64,000 nucleotides of DNA from Gaiellasilicea sp037720595 (GTDB taxonomy: Bacteria; Actinomycetota; Thermoleophilia; Gaiellales; Gaiellaceae), in contig JBBJLW010000002.1 of NCBI GenBank assembly GCA_037720595.1, positions 1 through 64,000 of the forward strand, in the 5' to 3' direction. Shown piece after piece: positions 33,170 to 41,436 of this stretch. The notes beneath the pieces are model-generated. The model was not told where the DNA came from, made no database searches, and saw only the letters and a list, made by a program, of their open reading frames with translations. A program made the translations under genes and the position numbers. Every line of letters begins with the position of its first letter. The first letter of the stretch is position 1.

Positions 33170-33607
33170 GTGCGGTACAGCTTCAAGGCAAAGGCGAAAA
33201 GAGCGGTGAAGGGCATGTTCCGCTCGAAGGAGAGCACCGTCCTCGTAGCTTCATTGCTGGGGGCCGCCGTGTTTGCGGGCGCGGGCCTGGCGGACGTGTG
33301 GAGCATTTCGGTGTCTAAGGACACCAACAACATTCGCATGCGAGTCCAACACTTTTCGACGTCCAACTTCGACTCGTTGTGGCACATCCATCCGGGAGTC
33401 GTCATCGTTCAGGTCGAACAAGGATCGTTGTCGTACACCGGGGCTAACTGCGTCAAGAAGACGTACGCGGCCGGTGACACGTTCATCGAGATTCCGAATA
33501 CCACTGCCCGCGTAGTAGGCGTGGGTTATGCCAGGTTCACGGCGACGTTCATGGTCGGCCATGGCGACCCGTTGTCCGTTCCCACTGCGCCGGTCACCTG
33601 TCCGTAG
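33170..33607 (+). CDS. Membrane-anchored or secreted cupin-like protein
   Basis: The start is GTG 33170, chosen because AAGGAGG sits just upstream. The 145-residue product has a basic N-terminus, one hydrophobic segment (TVLVASLLGAAVFAGAGLA) and a beta-rich domain: FDSLWHIHPGVVIVQVEQGS, CVKKTYAAGDTFIEIPN and RFTATFMVGHG. The His-x-His followed by a glycine turn and GDTFIE are cupin-like. Two cysteines in the exported part could form a disulfide. The function is unknown. A strong terminator follows. Confidence 0.78.
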   Translation: MRYSFKAKAKRAVKGMFRSKESTVLVASLLGAAVFAGAGLADVWSISVSKDTNNIRMRVQHFSTSNFDSLWHIHPGVVIVQVEQGSLSYTGANCVKKTYAAGDTFIEIPNTTARVVGVGYARFTATFMVGHGDPLSVPTAPVTCP

Positions 33608-33664
33608 CGTCTGACGGACGACCCGGAGGTTCCGCCCGCTCGGAACCCCGGACAGCGAGTAGGA

Positions 33665-33696
33665 GGGGAGGCCCGCAATGGCGGGCCTCCCCTTTT
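33665..33696 (+). terminator. Rho-independent terminator after the cupin-like gene
   Basis: GGGGAGGCCCGC-AATG-GCGGGCCTCCCC is a perfect 12-bp stem with a four-base loop, followed by TTTT. It lies 58 bp after the stop at 33607 and before the convergent cysN gene. On the other strand no U run follows, so it is mainly directional. Confidence 0.9.
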
Positions 33697-33778
33697 CTGA
33701 CCGGACTGAGGGCTAGGACGCTCGCGACACATGTCGACGACTTATTGCGTGAGCGTGCTCTCACCTGAAGCCAGCCGG

Positions 33779-35041
33779 TTAGCTCGAGGCGGAGAGGATC
33801 ATTCCGGCGCCGACGGTGTCGTTCGTCGACTCGTCGATCAGGATGAATGCGCCCGTCGTGCGGTTCTCGGCGTAGGGATCGACGGCCAGCGGCTCGGCCA
33901 GCCGGAAGCGGACGCGGGCGATGTCGTTCAGCTCCAGGCGCTCCGGCGAGGGCTGGTCCTCGAGCGTGTGGATGTCGACCACGGAGAGCAACTCGTCGGC
34001 GATCGCGCGCACGGTGCGCGTCGTGTGCTTGACGACGAGGCGCGTGCGCGGCTCGAGCGGGCGCTCGGCCATCCAGCACACAGTCGCCTCGAGCTCGCGC
34101 GCGACCGTCGGTGCCTCGGCCGGGTCGGCCAGCATGTCGCCACGCGAGACGTCGAGGTCGTCCTCGAGCCGGATCGTGACGGACATACCCGGAACGGCCA
34201 GCTCGAGCGGCCCGTCCAGACTCTCGACCGCCGCCACCCGTGAGCGCCGGCCCGACGGCAGCACGACGAGATCGTCGCCGGCTGCCCAGACACCGCCGGC
34301 GACCTGGCCGCCGTAGCCGCGATAGTCGTGGTGGGAGTCCGAGATCGGCCGAATCACCCACTGAACCGGGAAGCGGCGGTGCGCGAGGTCGCGGTCGCCG
34401 GCGATCTCGACGGTCTCGAGGTGGCCGAGGAGCGTCGGCCCCTCGTACCAGGGCATCCCGTCGCCGAGCTCGACGACGTTGTCGCCGCGAAGCGCGCTCA
34501 TCGGGATCACGCGGACGTCGCGCAACCCCAGCCGCTCGCTCGTCTCGCGCAGCTCCTGCTCGATCTCGCGGAAGCGCTCCTCGGAGAAGCCCACGAGATC
34601 CATCTTGTTCACGGCGACGACGACGTGCGGGGTGCCGAGGATCGCGGCGATATAGGAGTGGCGGCGCGTCTGCTCGATCACGCCCTTGCGTGCGTCGACG
34701 AGGATGATCGCGACGTCGGCGGTCGAGGCGCCGGTGACCATGTTGCGCGTGTACTGGACGTGGCCGGGCGCATCCGCAAGCTGGAAGCGGCGGCGCGGGG
34801 TCACGAACGAGCGGTAGGCGACGTCGATCGTGATCCCCTGCTCGCGCTCGGCGCGGAGGCCGTCGGTGAGCAGCGCGAGGTTGACGTAGCCGTCGCCGCG
34901 GCGCTGCGAGGTCTCCTCGATGTGCTCGAGCTGGTCGGCCAGGATCTGCTTCGTGTCGTAGAGCAGCCGCCCGATCAGGGTCGACTTGCCGTCGTCGACC
35001 GATCCCGCCGTGACGAGGCGGACGAGCTCGGTATCGAGCAT
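33779..35041 (-). CDS. cysN: Sulfate adenylyltransferase subunit 1 (GTPase)
   Basis: I choose ATG 35041 (MLDTELVRLVTAGSVDDGKS), 4 nt after the cysD stop, giving 420 residues. GTPase motifs are complete: GSVDDGKST (G1), ITIDVAYR (switch I), DAPGH (G3) and NKMD (G4), followed by two beta-barrel domains. With CysD it makes adenosine-5'-phosphosulfate from sulfate and ATP, driven by GTP. At 420 residues there is no fused CysC (APS kinase) domain, which matters because the CysH here looks PAPS-specific. Confidence 0.93.
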   Translation of the reverse strand: MLDTELVRLVTAGSVDDGKSTLIGRLLYDTKQILADQLEHIEETSQRRGDGYVNLALLTDGLRAEREQGITIDVAYRSFVTPRRRFQLADAPGHVQYTRNMVTGASTADVAIILVDARKGVIEQTRRHSYIAAILGTPHVVVAVNKMDLVGFSEERFREIEQELRETSERLGLRDVRVIPMSALRGDNVVELGDGMPWYEGPTLLGHLETVEIAGDRDLAHRRFPVQWVIRPISDSHHDYRGYGGQVAGGVWAAGDDLVVLPSGRRSRVAAVESLDGPLELAVPGMSVTIRLEDDLDVSRGDMLADPAEAPTVARELEATVCWMAERPLEPRTRLVVKHTTRTVRAIADELLSVVDIHTLEDQPSPERLELNDIARVRFRLAEPLAVDPYAENRTTGAFILIDESTNDTVGAGMILSASS

Positions 35042-35045
35042 CGCC

Positions 35046-35957
35046 CTAGAAGTAGCCGACACGCTTGCGATCCTCCATCGCGGCCTCGGAGGCGCGGTCG
35101 TCGGCACGGGTCTCGCCCCGCTCGGTCACGCGTGTCGCCGCGATCTCGGCGACGACGTCCTCGAGCGAGCGCGCCTCGGAGGCGACGGCGCCGGTGCAGC
35201 TCATGTCGCCGACCGTGCGGAAGCGGACGGATACGGTGAACGGGTCCTCGCCGTCCAGCCGCTCGACGTACTCGCTGACCGCGTAGAGCATCCCGTCTCG
35301 GCGGAAGACCTCGCGCTCGTGGGCGAAGTAGATCGGCGGCAGCTCGAGGTCCTCGCGGGCGATGTACTGCCAGACATCGAGCTCCGTCCAGTTCGAGATC
35401 GGGAAGACGCGCACCTGCTCGCCGCGGCGCAGGCGGCCGTTGTAGAGGTTCCAGAGCTCGGGCCGCTGCGCGCGTGGGTTCCACTGGCCAAAGTCGTCGC
35501 GGAAGCTGAAGATCCTCTCTTTCGCGCGGGCGCGCTCCTCGTCGCGTCGGGCGCCGCCGATCGCAGCGTCGAAGCGGTGCTCCTCGATCGCATCGAGGAG
35601 CGTCGTCGTCTGGAGCTGGTTGCGCGAGGCCCGCGGCCCCGTCTCCTCGACGACGCGGCCCTTGTCGATCGACTCCTGGACCGAGGCGACGATGAGCGTC
35701 TCGCCGAGCTCGGCAACGCGTCGGTCGCGATATTCGATCACCTCGGGGAAGTTGTGACCCGTGTCGACGTGCATGACCGGGAACGGGAACTTGCCGGGGC
35801 GGAAGGCTTTCTCGGCGAGCCGCAAGAGCACGATCGAGTCCTTGCCGCCCGAGAAGAGGAGAACTGGTCGCTCCAGCTCGGCGGCGACCTCGCGCATGAT
35901 GTGGACGGCCTCCGCCTCGAGCTCGTCGAGGTGGGAGAGGTGGATCGGCGTGATCAC
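35046..35957 (-). CDS. cysD: Sulfate adenylyltransferase subunit 2
   Basis: The start is GTG 35957 (VITPIHLSHLDELEAEAV), overlapping the cysH stop (GTGA); the product is 303 residues. The PP-loop ATP-pyrophosphatase motif RPVLLFSGGKDSIVLLRLA, PFPVMHVDTGHNFPEVI and FPISNWTELDVWQYI are typical of CysD. It catalyses adenylation of sulfate with CysN. The order cysH-cysD-cysN on one strand is an assimilatory sulfate operon. Confidence 0.94.
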   Translation of the reverse strand: MITPIHLSHLDELEAEAVHIMREVAAELERPVLLFSGGKDSIVLLRLAEKAFRPGKFPFPVMHVDTGHNFPEVIEYRDRRVAELGETLIVASVQESIDKGRVVEETGPRASRNQLQTTTLLDAIEEHRFDAAIGGARRDEERARAKERIFSFRDDFGQWNPRAQRPELWNLYNGRLRRGEQVRVFPISNWTELDVWQYIAREDLELPPIYFAHEREVFRRDGMLYAVSEYVERLDGEDPFTVSVRFRTVGDMSCTGAVASEARSLEDVVAEIAATRVTERGETRADDRASEAAMEDRKRVGYF

Positions 35958-36709
35958 GACGGCGGCGTAGGCTCGACGGAGCCGCCCCAGCGAGCGGAGG
36001 TGCCGGCTTTGCCGGTGCCGGAGCGGGAATCGTGCAGCCCGCACTCGGTTCGGTCGCTGCCGGCCCAGCGGCCCTCGCGGCCGTCGCCGGGGAGCGTCGA
36101 GTGGGTGTCGCCGAGGGATGCGTAGCCGCGGTCGTGCAACGCGTTGTGGGGGAGCCCGCGCTCCCGGATGTACGCCCAACAGTCGTCGTCGCTCCAGTCG
36201 GCGAGCGGGTTCGCCTTCCACAGCTCGTGCGCGGCGTCCCAGCCGAGCTTCGGCGCGTTTGCGCGTGTCGGCGACTGGTCGCGGCGGATGCCGGTGATCC
36301 AGCAGTCGAGGTCTCCGAGCGCGCGATGGAGCGGCTCACCCTTGGCGACCGCGAGATAGAGCTCGGGCTTGCGCTCCCAGAGCTTCTCGCCGTGAGTCGC
36401 CGTGAGCTCCTCGGCGCTCGGGCCCTCGAACACCTCGACCTTCGTGTCGTACCGCCGCTCGACCTCGCGCCAGAGCTCATACGTCTCCGGGAAGAGGTAG
36501 TGGGTGTCGATCGCGAAGACGCGCACCTTCGGCTCGATGCCGAAGAGCATGTCGAGCAGCACGCTCTCCTCCTTCTGGAAGGAGCAGGCGAACGAGAGCC
36601 GGGGATGGAAGCGCTCGATCATCGCCGTGAGCAGCTCCTCCGCGGTCAGCGCCTCGGAGCGCTCGGCGAGTTCCTCGATCGGCTCGAGTTGGGCAAAGGG
36701 GTCGATCAT
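35954..36709 (-). CDS. cysH: Phosphoadenylyl-sulfate reductase, PAPS-type
   Basis: The start is ATG 36709 (MIDPFAQLEPIEELAER); the product is 251 residues. The core (SFACSFQKEESVLLDML, FAIDTHYLFPETYELW, ITGIRRDQSPTRA, NPLADWSDDDCWAYI, LHDRGYASLGDTHSTL) and the catalytic cysteine in TECGLH are present. Iron-sulfur APS reductases have CC before the RRDQS region and CxxC where this protein reads LGDTHST; here neither pair exists. It therefore resembles the thioredoxin-dependent, cluster-free PAPS reductase of enterobacteria. That type needs an APS kinase, and none is in the operon. Confidence 0.88.
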   Translation of the reverse strand: MIDPFAQLEPIEELAERSEALTAEELLTAMIERFHPRLSFACSFQKEESVLLDMLFGIEPKVRVFAIDTHYLFPETYELWREVERRYDTKVEVFEGPSAEELTATHGEKLWERKPELYLAVAKGEPLHRALGDLDCWITGIRRDQSPTRANAPKLGWDAAHELWKANPLADWSDDDCWAYIRERGLPHNALHDRGYASLGDTHSTLPGDGREGRWAGSDRTECGLHDSRSGTGKAGTSARWGGSVEPTPPS

Positions 36710-36783
36710 CGCGGCTGAGCTTAGCGCATGCGCATAAACCAAGCTAATCGACAGTATTAGTAGAGAAGCGGTAAGGTGGCCGC
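36710..36783. promoter_or_regulatory. Divergent cysH/TauE promoter region with inverted repeats
   Basis: The 74-bp gap between divergent cysH and the TauE/SafE gene is AT-richer than its surroundings. It contains a perfect GCGCATGCGC palindrome (36724-36733) and an inverted repeat CTAAT-N7-ATTAG (36744-36760). These are candidate operators for joint control of sulfur genes; no regulator gene is adjacent. No confident -35/-10 pair could be assigned. Confidence 0.35.
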
Positions 36784-37665
36784 GTGGATCCGAAGCTCTC
36801 GCTCGCCGGGCTCTTCGTCGGCCTACTTGTCGGCATGACCGGGATGGGCGGCGGCTCGCTGATGACGCCCATGCTCGTCTTCCTCTTCGGCTTCAAGCCG
36901 ACGGTCGCGATCGGCACCGACATCGTCCACGGAGCGATCTTCAAGACGTTCGGCGCCGCTCGTCACCGGCAGCTCGGCACCGTGCACGCGCGGCTGACAC
37001 TCTGGATGCTCGCAGGCTCGGCGCCCTTCTCGCTCCTCGGGGTCGGCCTCTCGACGTGGCTGAAGCACCGCTACGGCGATGGGTTCGAGGACGCCGCGGG
37101 AGTCATCCTCGGGGCAGCGCTTATCGCCGGCGGTCTCGGCTTCGCGATCAAGACGTTCGTGACCGGCCGGGAGAAGACCGACGCACCGTTCCTTCTCGCG
37201 CGCAGCGACCGCCGGATTGCGCTCGTGCTGGGTGCGAGCGGTGGCTTCATCGTCGGCCTCACCTCGGTCGGCAGCGGCACCTTCTTCGGACTTGTGATGC
37301 TGCTCGTCTTCCCGCTGACAGCCTCGAAGGTCGTCGGCACGGACATCTTCCACGCGGCCGCGCTCCTCTGGGTCGCGGGCGCGGGACACCTCGTTGCCGG
37401 CAACGTCGACCTCGCCGCCACCGGCTCGCTCCTCGTCGGCTCGATCCCCGGCGTGCTGCTCGGCAGCAACGTCTCCGTGAAGCTTCCGGACCGGGCGCTC
37501 CGCCTCGGTCTCGCGACGACGCTCACGCTGGCTGGCCTGAAGCTCGTCGAGGCGCCGGGCGCGGAGATCGTGATCCTCGTCGTACTCGGCGTCGCCGCCC
37601 TGCTCCTGGTCGGCGCGGCCGCCCGGCGCGCAGTCCGGCGTCCGCCCGCTCCGGCTCGCCTCTAA
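36784..37665 (+). CDS. TauE/SafE-family sulfite/sulfonate exporter
   Basis: The 293-residue membrane protein starts at a GTG preceded by TAAGGTGG. It has eight or so hydrophobic segments and the duplicated family motif: GLLVGMTGMGGGSLMTPMLV and IVGLTSVGSGTFFGLVMLLV, each followed by a KPTVAIGTDIVHGAIFK or ASKVVGTDIFHAAAL stretch. TauE/SafE proteins export sulfite, sulfoacetate or related anions. The divergent position beside cysH supports a role in sulfite or sulfonate balance. Confidence 0.9.
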   Translation: MDPKLSLAGLFVGLLVGMTGMGGGSLMTPMLVFLFGFKPTVAIGTDIVHGAIFKTFGAARHRQLGTVHARLTLWMLAGSAPFSLLGVGLSTWLKHRYGDGFEDAAGVILGAALIAGGLGFAIKTFVTGREKTDAPFLLARSDRRIALVLGASGGFIVGLTSVGSGTFFGLVMLLVFPLTASKVVGTDIFHAAALLWVAGAGHLVAGNVDLAATGSLLVGSIPGVLLGSNVSVKLPDRALRLGLATTLTLAGLKLVEAPGAEIVILVVLGVAALLLVGAAARRAVRRPPAPARL

Positions 37666-37671
37666 TTCCAC

Positions 37672-37818
37672 TCACCCCCGGGGCGGATCCGCCTTCTCCC
37701 GCTCGGCTTTCAACTCGTCGTCGCGGGCCTTCCGCCGCTCGAGGAGCGCAGAGAAGTGGCGCGACCGCTCTTCCTGTGCCGCGATCACCTCAGCGGGTCT
37801 CCTCCGTTTCTTCGCCAT
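37672..37818 (-). CDS. Small charged coiled-coil-like protein
   Basis: A 48-codon gene begins at ATG 37818 behind a strong GGAGGAGG ribosome site. The product starts MAKKRRRPAEVIAAQEERSR and is almost wholly helical and charged (LLERRKARDDELKAEREKAD). No family is recognised. It converges with the TauE/SafE gene, 6 bp apart. The ribosome site makes it more likely real than chance. Confidence 0.45.
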   Translation of the reverse strand: MAKKRRRPAEVIAAQEERSRHFSALLERRKARDDELKAEREKADPPRG

Positions 37819-37960
37819 CGTCCTCCTCCTTGAGAATCTCCAGGATCTCAGCCACATTGTGGTTGAGATCCGCGATCGCAAACAGCAGTAGCCGTGAGCT
37901 CTTCGCGATGGATGAGCGGTTCCTGCTCCACAGGGAACATCGTGCGCACTCGAAGCACAC
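37790..37960 (-). CDS. Possible small protein overlapping the preceding small gene
   Basis: A 56-codon frame from GTG 37960 has a central hydrophobic/amphipathic stretch (SSRLLLFAIADLNHNVAEIL) and an acidic tail ending EDDGEETEETR. Its 3' end overlaps the 48-codon gene by 29 nt, as expected for coupled small genes. The start codon is uncertain and there is no recognised family, so it is tentative. Confidence 0.3.
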   Translation of the reverse strand: MCFECARCSLWSRNRSSIAKSSRLLLFAIADLNHNVAEILEILKEEDDGEETEETR

Positions 37961-38023
37961 CGCCCAAGATGACTCTTCCGGCCACGCCCACGGGAAGTGG
38001 ATGGCCGAATAGAATCAGCCGTC

Positions 38024-38959
38024 GTGGCCCGCCTCGCCTCGACCGTGCTCGTGGTCGCGCTGCTCGCGGCCACCGCGACGGCGTTTGTACTCACGCAAGG
38101 TCTCAAGGGACAACGAAGCCCGATCCTCGGCACGGACGTCGACAAGATCTTCTCCCCAATCTGCGACTGCGAAAGCGCGCGGGCCATGATCTCGTTCCGG
38201 CTGCGCGAAGCGGATCGGCTAGACGTCGCGCTCATCGATTCCGACGGAGACATCGTCGCCACGCCTGTTCGATCACAGCGGTTCGATCGCGGCCGGGTGG
38301 TCGTGCAGTGGGACGGCCTCGACGGGAACGGAGAGCCGCTGCCCGAGGGTGGGTACCGACCGCGCGTGCGTCTCCGCGAGGAGCGGCGGACGATCGTACT
38401 CCCGAACCCGATCGAGATCGACCTGACCGCACCGACGATCGTGGGTTCGGGAACGACCCCTCGCGTGCTCTCGCCGGACGGCGACCGCCGTGCCGACCGC
38501 CTGACCGTCACCTATGTGCTCAGCGAGCCCGCCAAGGCGCTCCTCTTCGTCAACGGCGGCAAGCGGGTCGAAACGCGCTTTCCGCGCGAACGAGACAGCC
38601 TCGCCTGGTTCGGGCGCGTGGACGGCCGTGCTGTCCCCGCAGGCCGGTACGAGCTCGCACTGCGTGCCAGCGATCCGGCCGGGAACCTGAGCGAAAGGGT
38701 CGGCCTTCCGAGCGTCACGGTACGCTACGTCACGCTCGGGCGCGATCGGATCGAGGTCACGGCAGGAGCACGATTCGCGATCAGGGTCTCCTCCGACGCG
38801 CGGCGGGTCCGGTGGACGCTCGGACGACGAAGCGGCCTCGCCCGACCGGGGACGCTGCGGCTGCGCGTGCCGCGGCAAAAGGGGCGATACACGTTGCGCG
38901 TCTCTGCAAACGGCCATTCCGCGGGAGCCGCTGTCTTCGTCCGGGAACCGCTGCGATGA
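38024..38959 (+). CDS. Membrane-anchored protein with FlgD-like Ig domains
   Basis: The start is GTG 38024 (VARLASTVLVVALLAATATA), giving a 311-residue protein with an N-terminal membrane anchor. RVVVQWDGLDGNGEPLPEGG and VDGRAVPAGRYELALRASDP are two FlgD-type Ig repeats, and TPRVLSPDGDRRADRLTVTY resembles the Ig tail of the protein at 4361. The rest is beta-rich. It overlaps the O-antigen ligase gene by ATGA, so it probably works with surface polysaccharide assembly. Its biochemical role is unknown. Confidence 0.75.
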   Translation: MARLASTVLVVALLAATATAFVLTQGLKGQRSPILGTDVDKIFSPICDCESARAMISFRLREADRLDVALIDSDGDIVATPVRSQRFDRGRVVVQWDGLDGNGEPLPEGGYRPRVRLREERRTIVLPNPIEIDLTAPTIVGSGTTPRVLSPDGDRRADRLTVTYVLSEPAKALLFVNGGKRVETRFPRERDSLAWFGRVDGRAVPAGRYELALRASDPAGNLSERVGLPSVTVRYVTLGRDRIEVTAGARFAIRVSSDARRVRWTLGRRSGLARPGTLRLRVPRQKGRYTLRVSANGHSAGAAVFVREPLR

Positions 38960-40395
38960 GCGAGCTCGCCAGACTCGCCGGCCCGGTCGGCTGTCTCGGG
39001 CTCGCGCTCCTGCTCGTGGCGCCTCGGCGCGATCTGCGTCTCGTCGGCCTCGCGGCCTGGGCTCTCGGCGCCGCCGGTCTCACCGCCTACCTCGCGCCGG
39101 ACGGACGGACTGCGTTGCTGCTCGCGGCCGGTCCTGCAGGCGTCGTCGTCGCGGCCGCCGGTGCCGCCCTGCTCCTGCGCCGGCCGTGGGTGCTGCCGCT
39201 CGCAACGCTCATCTGCGTCCCGATCCGGATCCCGCTCGAGCTCGGCGGCGAGGAGGCGAATTTGCTCCTGCCGCTCTATGCCGTCGTCGGTGCGGTCGCG
39301 GTTGGCCTCGCCTGGCAGCTCGTGCGCGGCGACTTGCGCTCGCGAGAGCTAGGCGCCGTGACGCTCCCGCTCGCGGCTTTCGTCACCTGGACGGGAGTCT
39401 CGCTCCTCTGGTCGGACGATCTCCGGCAGGGAGCGATCTTCCTCCTCGCGTTCCTCCTTCCCTTCGCGTTGCTCGCTCTCGGCTTCGCGCGGCTCCCGTG
39501 GAGCCGGACCGGCCTGCTCACCCTCTACGGCGCCCTGGTCGCGACGGCGCTCTCGTACGCCGGGATCGGCCTCTTCCAGTGGGCGACGCGCGACGTCTTC
39601 TGGAACCCGACCGTGATCGTCGGCAACGCCTACGCGCCGTTCTATCGCGTCAACTCGGTCTTCTACGACCCGTCGATCTACGGGCGCTATCTCGTGGTCG
39701 CGATTCTGGCGACGCTCGGCTTCGTCCTGCTCGGACTGCGCGGGCGCCTGCTGGCGGGAGCAATCGGCGCGGTCGCGACGATCTGGATCGGGCTGCTCTT
39801 CTCGTTCTCGCAGTCCAGCTTCGCCGCCCTGGTCGGGGGCGTGCTGGCGGCAGCGACGGTGGTTTGGCGCTGGCGCGCGGCCGCCGCGGTAGGCCTCGTT
39901 GCAGCCGTCCTCCTGAGCGTGGGCTTCGCGACGCCGCAGGTGCGAACGAAGCTCTTGAAGGAGTCGCGGGCCGGACTCAACAACGCAACCAGCGGCCGGG
40001 CGAATCTCGTCACGAACGGGATCCGAATCGCCGCCGACCATCCGTTCACGGGGGTCGGGGTCGGCAGCTTCAAGCGCGCCTACGCCGATCGAACCGGCCT
40101 GCGCGGTCGCGAGCCGCGAAAGGCGGCCTCGCATTCGACGCCGGTAACCGTCGCTGCCGAGACCGGAATCCCAGGCCTGCTGCTGCTCGGCTGGCTCGGC
40201 GCTGCCGCCCTCGGCGCGGCCCTGCTCGGCGCGCACCGAAACGATGCCGGCCGCGCGGCTCTCGCCGTCGGGCTTACGCTTGGGGCGATCGCCGTGCACA
40301 GCCTCTTCTACAACGCGCTCTTCGAGGACCCGATGACGTGGGGACTGCTCGGCCTTGCCGCGCTGACGTTCGCGCGCCGGCGGGAGGAAGCGTGA
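38956..40395 (+). CDS. O-antigen ligase/Wzy-type polymerase
   Basis: The 479-residue polytopic protein starts with ATGA overlap. It has about 12 hydrophobic segments, a large loop around YRVNSVFYDPSIYGRYLV, and the late RANLVTNGIRIAADHPFTGVG followed by SFKRAYADRTGLRG and AASHSTPVTVAAETGIPGLL, the characteristic O-antigen ligase (PF04932-type) signature. Such proteins polymerise or ligate lipid-linked glycans at the outer face of the membrane. It is coupled at its end (GTGA) to a PIG-L deacetylase gene. Confidence 0.88.
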   Translation: MSELARLAGPVGCLGLALLLVAPRRDLRLVGLAAWALGAAGLTAYLAPDGRTALLLAAGPAGVVVAAAGAALLLRRPWVLPLATLICVPIRIPLELGGEEANLLLPLYAVVGAVAVGLAWQLVRGDLRSRELGAVTLPLAAFVTWTGVSLLWSDDLRQGAIFLLAFLLPFALLALGFARLPWSRTGLLTLYGALVATALSYAGIGLFQWATRDVFWNPTVIVGNAYAPFYRVNSVFYDPSIYGRYLVVAILATLGFVLLGLRGRLLAGAIGAVATIWIGLLFSFSQSSFAALVGGVLAAATVVWRWRAAAAVGLVAAVLLSVGFATPQVRTKLLKESRAGLNNATSGRANLVTNGIRIAADHPFTGVGVGSFKRAYADRTGLRGREPRKAASHSTPVTVAAETGIPGLLLLGWLGAAALGAALLGAHRNDAGRAALAVGLTLGAIAVHSLFYNALFEDPMTWGLLGLAALTFARRREEA

Positions 40396-41027
40396 TCGAG
40401 GGCTGGAAGCGCGTGCTCGTGCTCGCGCCGCACACCGACGACGGCGAGTTCGGCTGCGGCGGCACGATGGCGAGGCTCGTCGAAGCAGGCGCCGAGGTGC
40501 ACTACGTCGCCTTCTCGATCGCAACCCGCTCGCTGCCGGACGGCTTCGCACCCGACACACTCGCTCGCGAGGTGCGCGAGGCGACGGTCGAGCTCGGCAT
40601 CCCCGAGGCCCAACTTCACGTTCACGACTTCGACGTGCGCACGTTTCCCGACCGGCGCCAGGACATTCTCGAGCTGCTCGTCGGTCTCTGGGAGGAGTTG
40701 CGCCCAGACGCCGTTTTCCAGCCTTCGCACCACGACGTCCACCAGGATCACCAGACGATCGCCCAGGAGGGCCTGCGGGCGTTCAAGCGGACGACGGTGC
40801 TCGGCTACGAGATCCCGTGGAACAACTTTGACTTTTCCTACGGCGCCTATCTCACGCTCGACAAGACTCACGTGGAGCGGAAGGTCGCGGCGCTCGCCTG
40901 CTACGCCTCCCAGCAGCACCGCCGGTACGCGAACGCCGAGTACGTCTGGAACCTGGCGCGCGTGCACGGGATCAACGTGAACCGCGAGTACGCCGAGGTC
41001 TTTCAGGTCTACCGGATCGTCGCCTGA
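40392..41027 (+). CDS. PIG-L/LmbE-family N-deacetylase
   Basis: The start is GTG 40392 (VIEGWKRVLVLAPHTDDGEF), overlapping the ligase stop; the product is 211 residues. The zinc site His-x-Asp-Asp in APHTDDGEFGCGGT and the second His motif PSHHDVHQDHQTIAQE are intact. Family members remove acetyl groups from GlcNAc-containing substrates, including mycothiol and glycolipid intermediates. The operon position suggests a glycan substrate linked to the preceding ligase. Confidence 0.9.
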   Translation: MIEGWKRVLVLAPHTDDGEFGCGGTMARLVEAGAEVHYVAFSIATRSLPDGFAPDTLAREVREATVELGIPEAQLHVHDFDVRTFPDRRQDILELLVGLWEELRPDAVFQPSHHDVHQDHQTIAQEGLRAFKRTTVLGYEIPWNNFDFSYGAYLTLDKTHVERKVAALACYASQQHRRYANAEYVWNLARVHGINVNREYAEVFQVYRIVA

Positions 41028-41436
41028 GAGAGAGCAGAGGGGCGAATACCCAATTAATTCAGCCAGTTATTTTCCCTGCAGATAGGCTCTTTTTTGTAAG
41101 CGTTCAGGTCCCCTGGCCGGTGAGGTCATGCTGGAAGGGAACGTCGGCCGGGCGGCGAATAGAGAGAGTTTTATGCTTTTCAAGTGAGAAGGTCCCTGCC
41201 TGCGCCCGGCGCTGGGAACACAGGTGTGGAGCGGGCCGAGGCACGAGGCGATCCTCGACGGCGACCGGGAGACGGCGCTCGCCCTGCTAATGGTCGCCGT
41301 CACGCTCGCTTGAGAGAAAAGTGGTTTCCGGTCAGCTGCCCCCTTCTTGACCGGCACAGAGGCCCATGCGGGCGTAATTCGAACCGCGGGTGTGTCGCAG
41401 CGTGAGTTCGCCGCCGCGCTGATTCATGATGATGCT
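41028..41436. other. Non-coding gap upstream of the cyclase gene
   Basis: This 409-bp gap starts with a purine-rich GAGAGAGAGCAGAGGGG and has AT-rich parts. It contains one copy (41069-41089) of a sequence repeated in inverted orientation at 44431-44450. A short coding-like stretch (WSGPRHEAILDGDRETALAL) ends at a TGA near 41312 and may be a remnant. I see no complete gene. Confidence 0.5.

Noticed and set aside
24788..33700. Genomic island or prophage
   Set aside because: The patchy, partly decayed content suggested it, but there is no integrase, tRNA target, phage gene or clear composition change.
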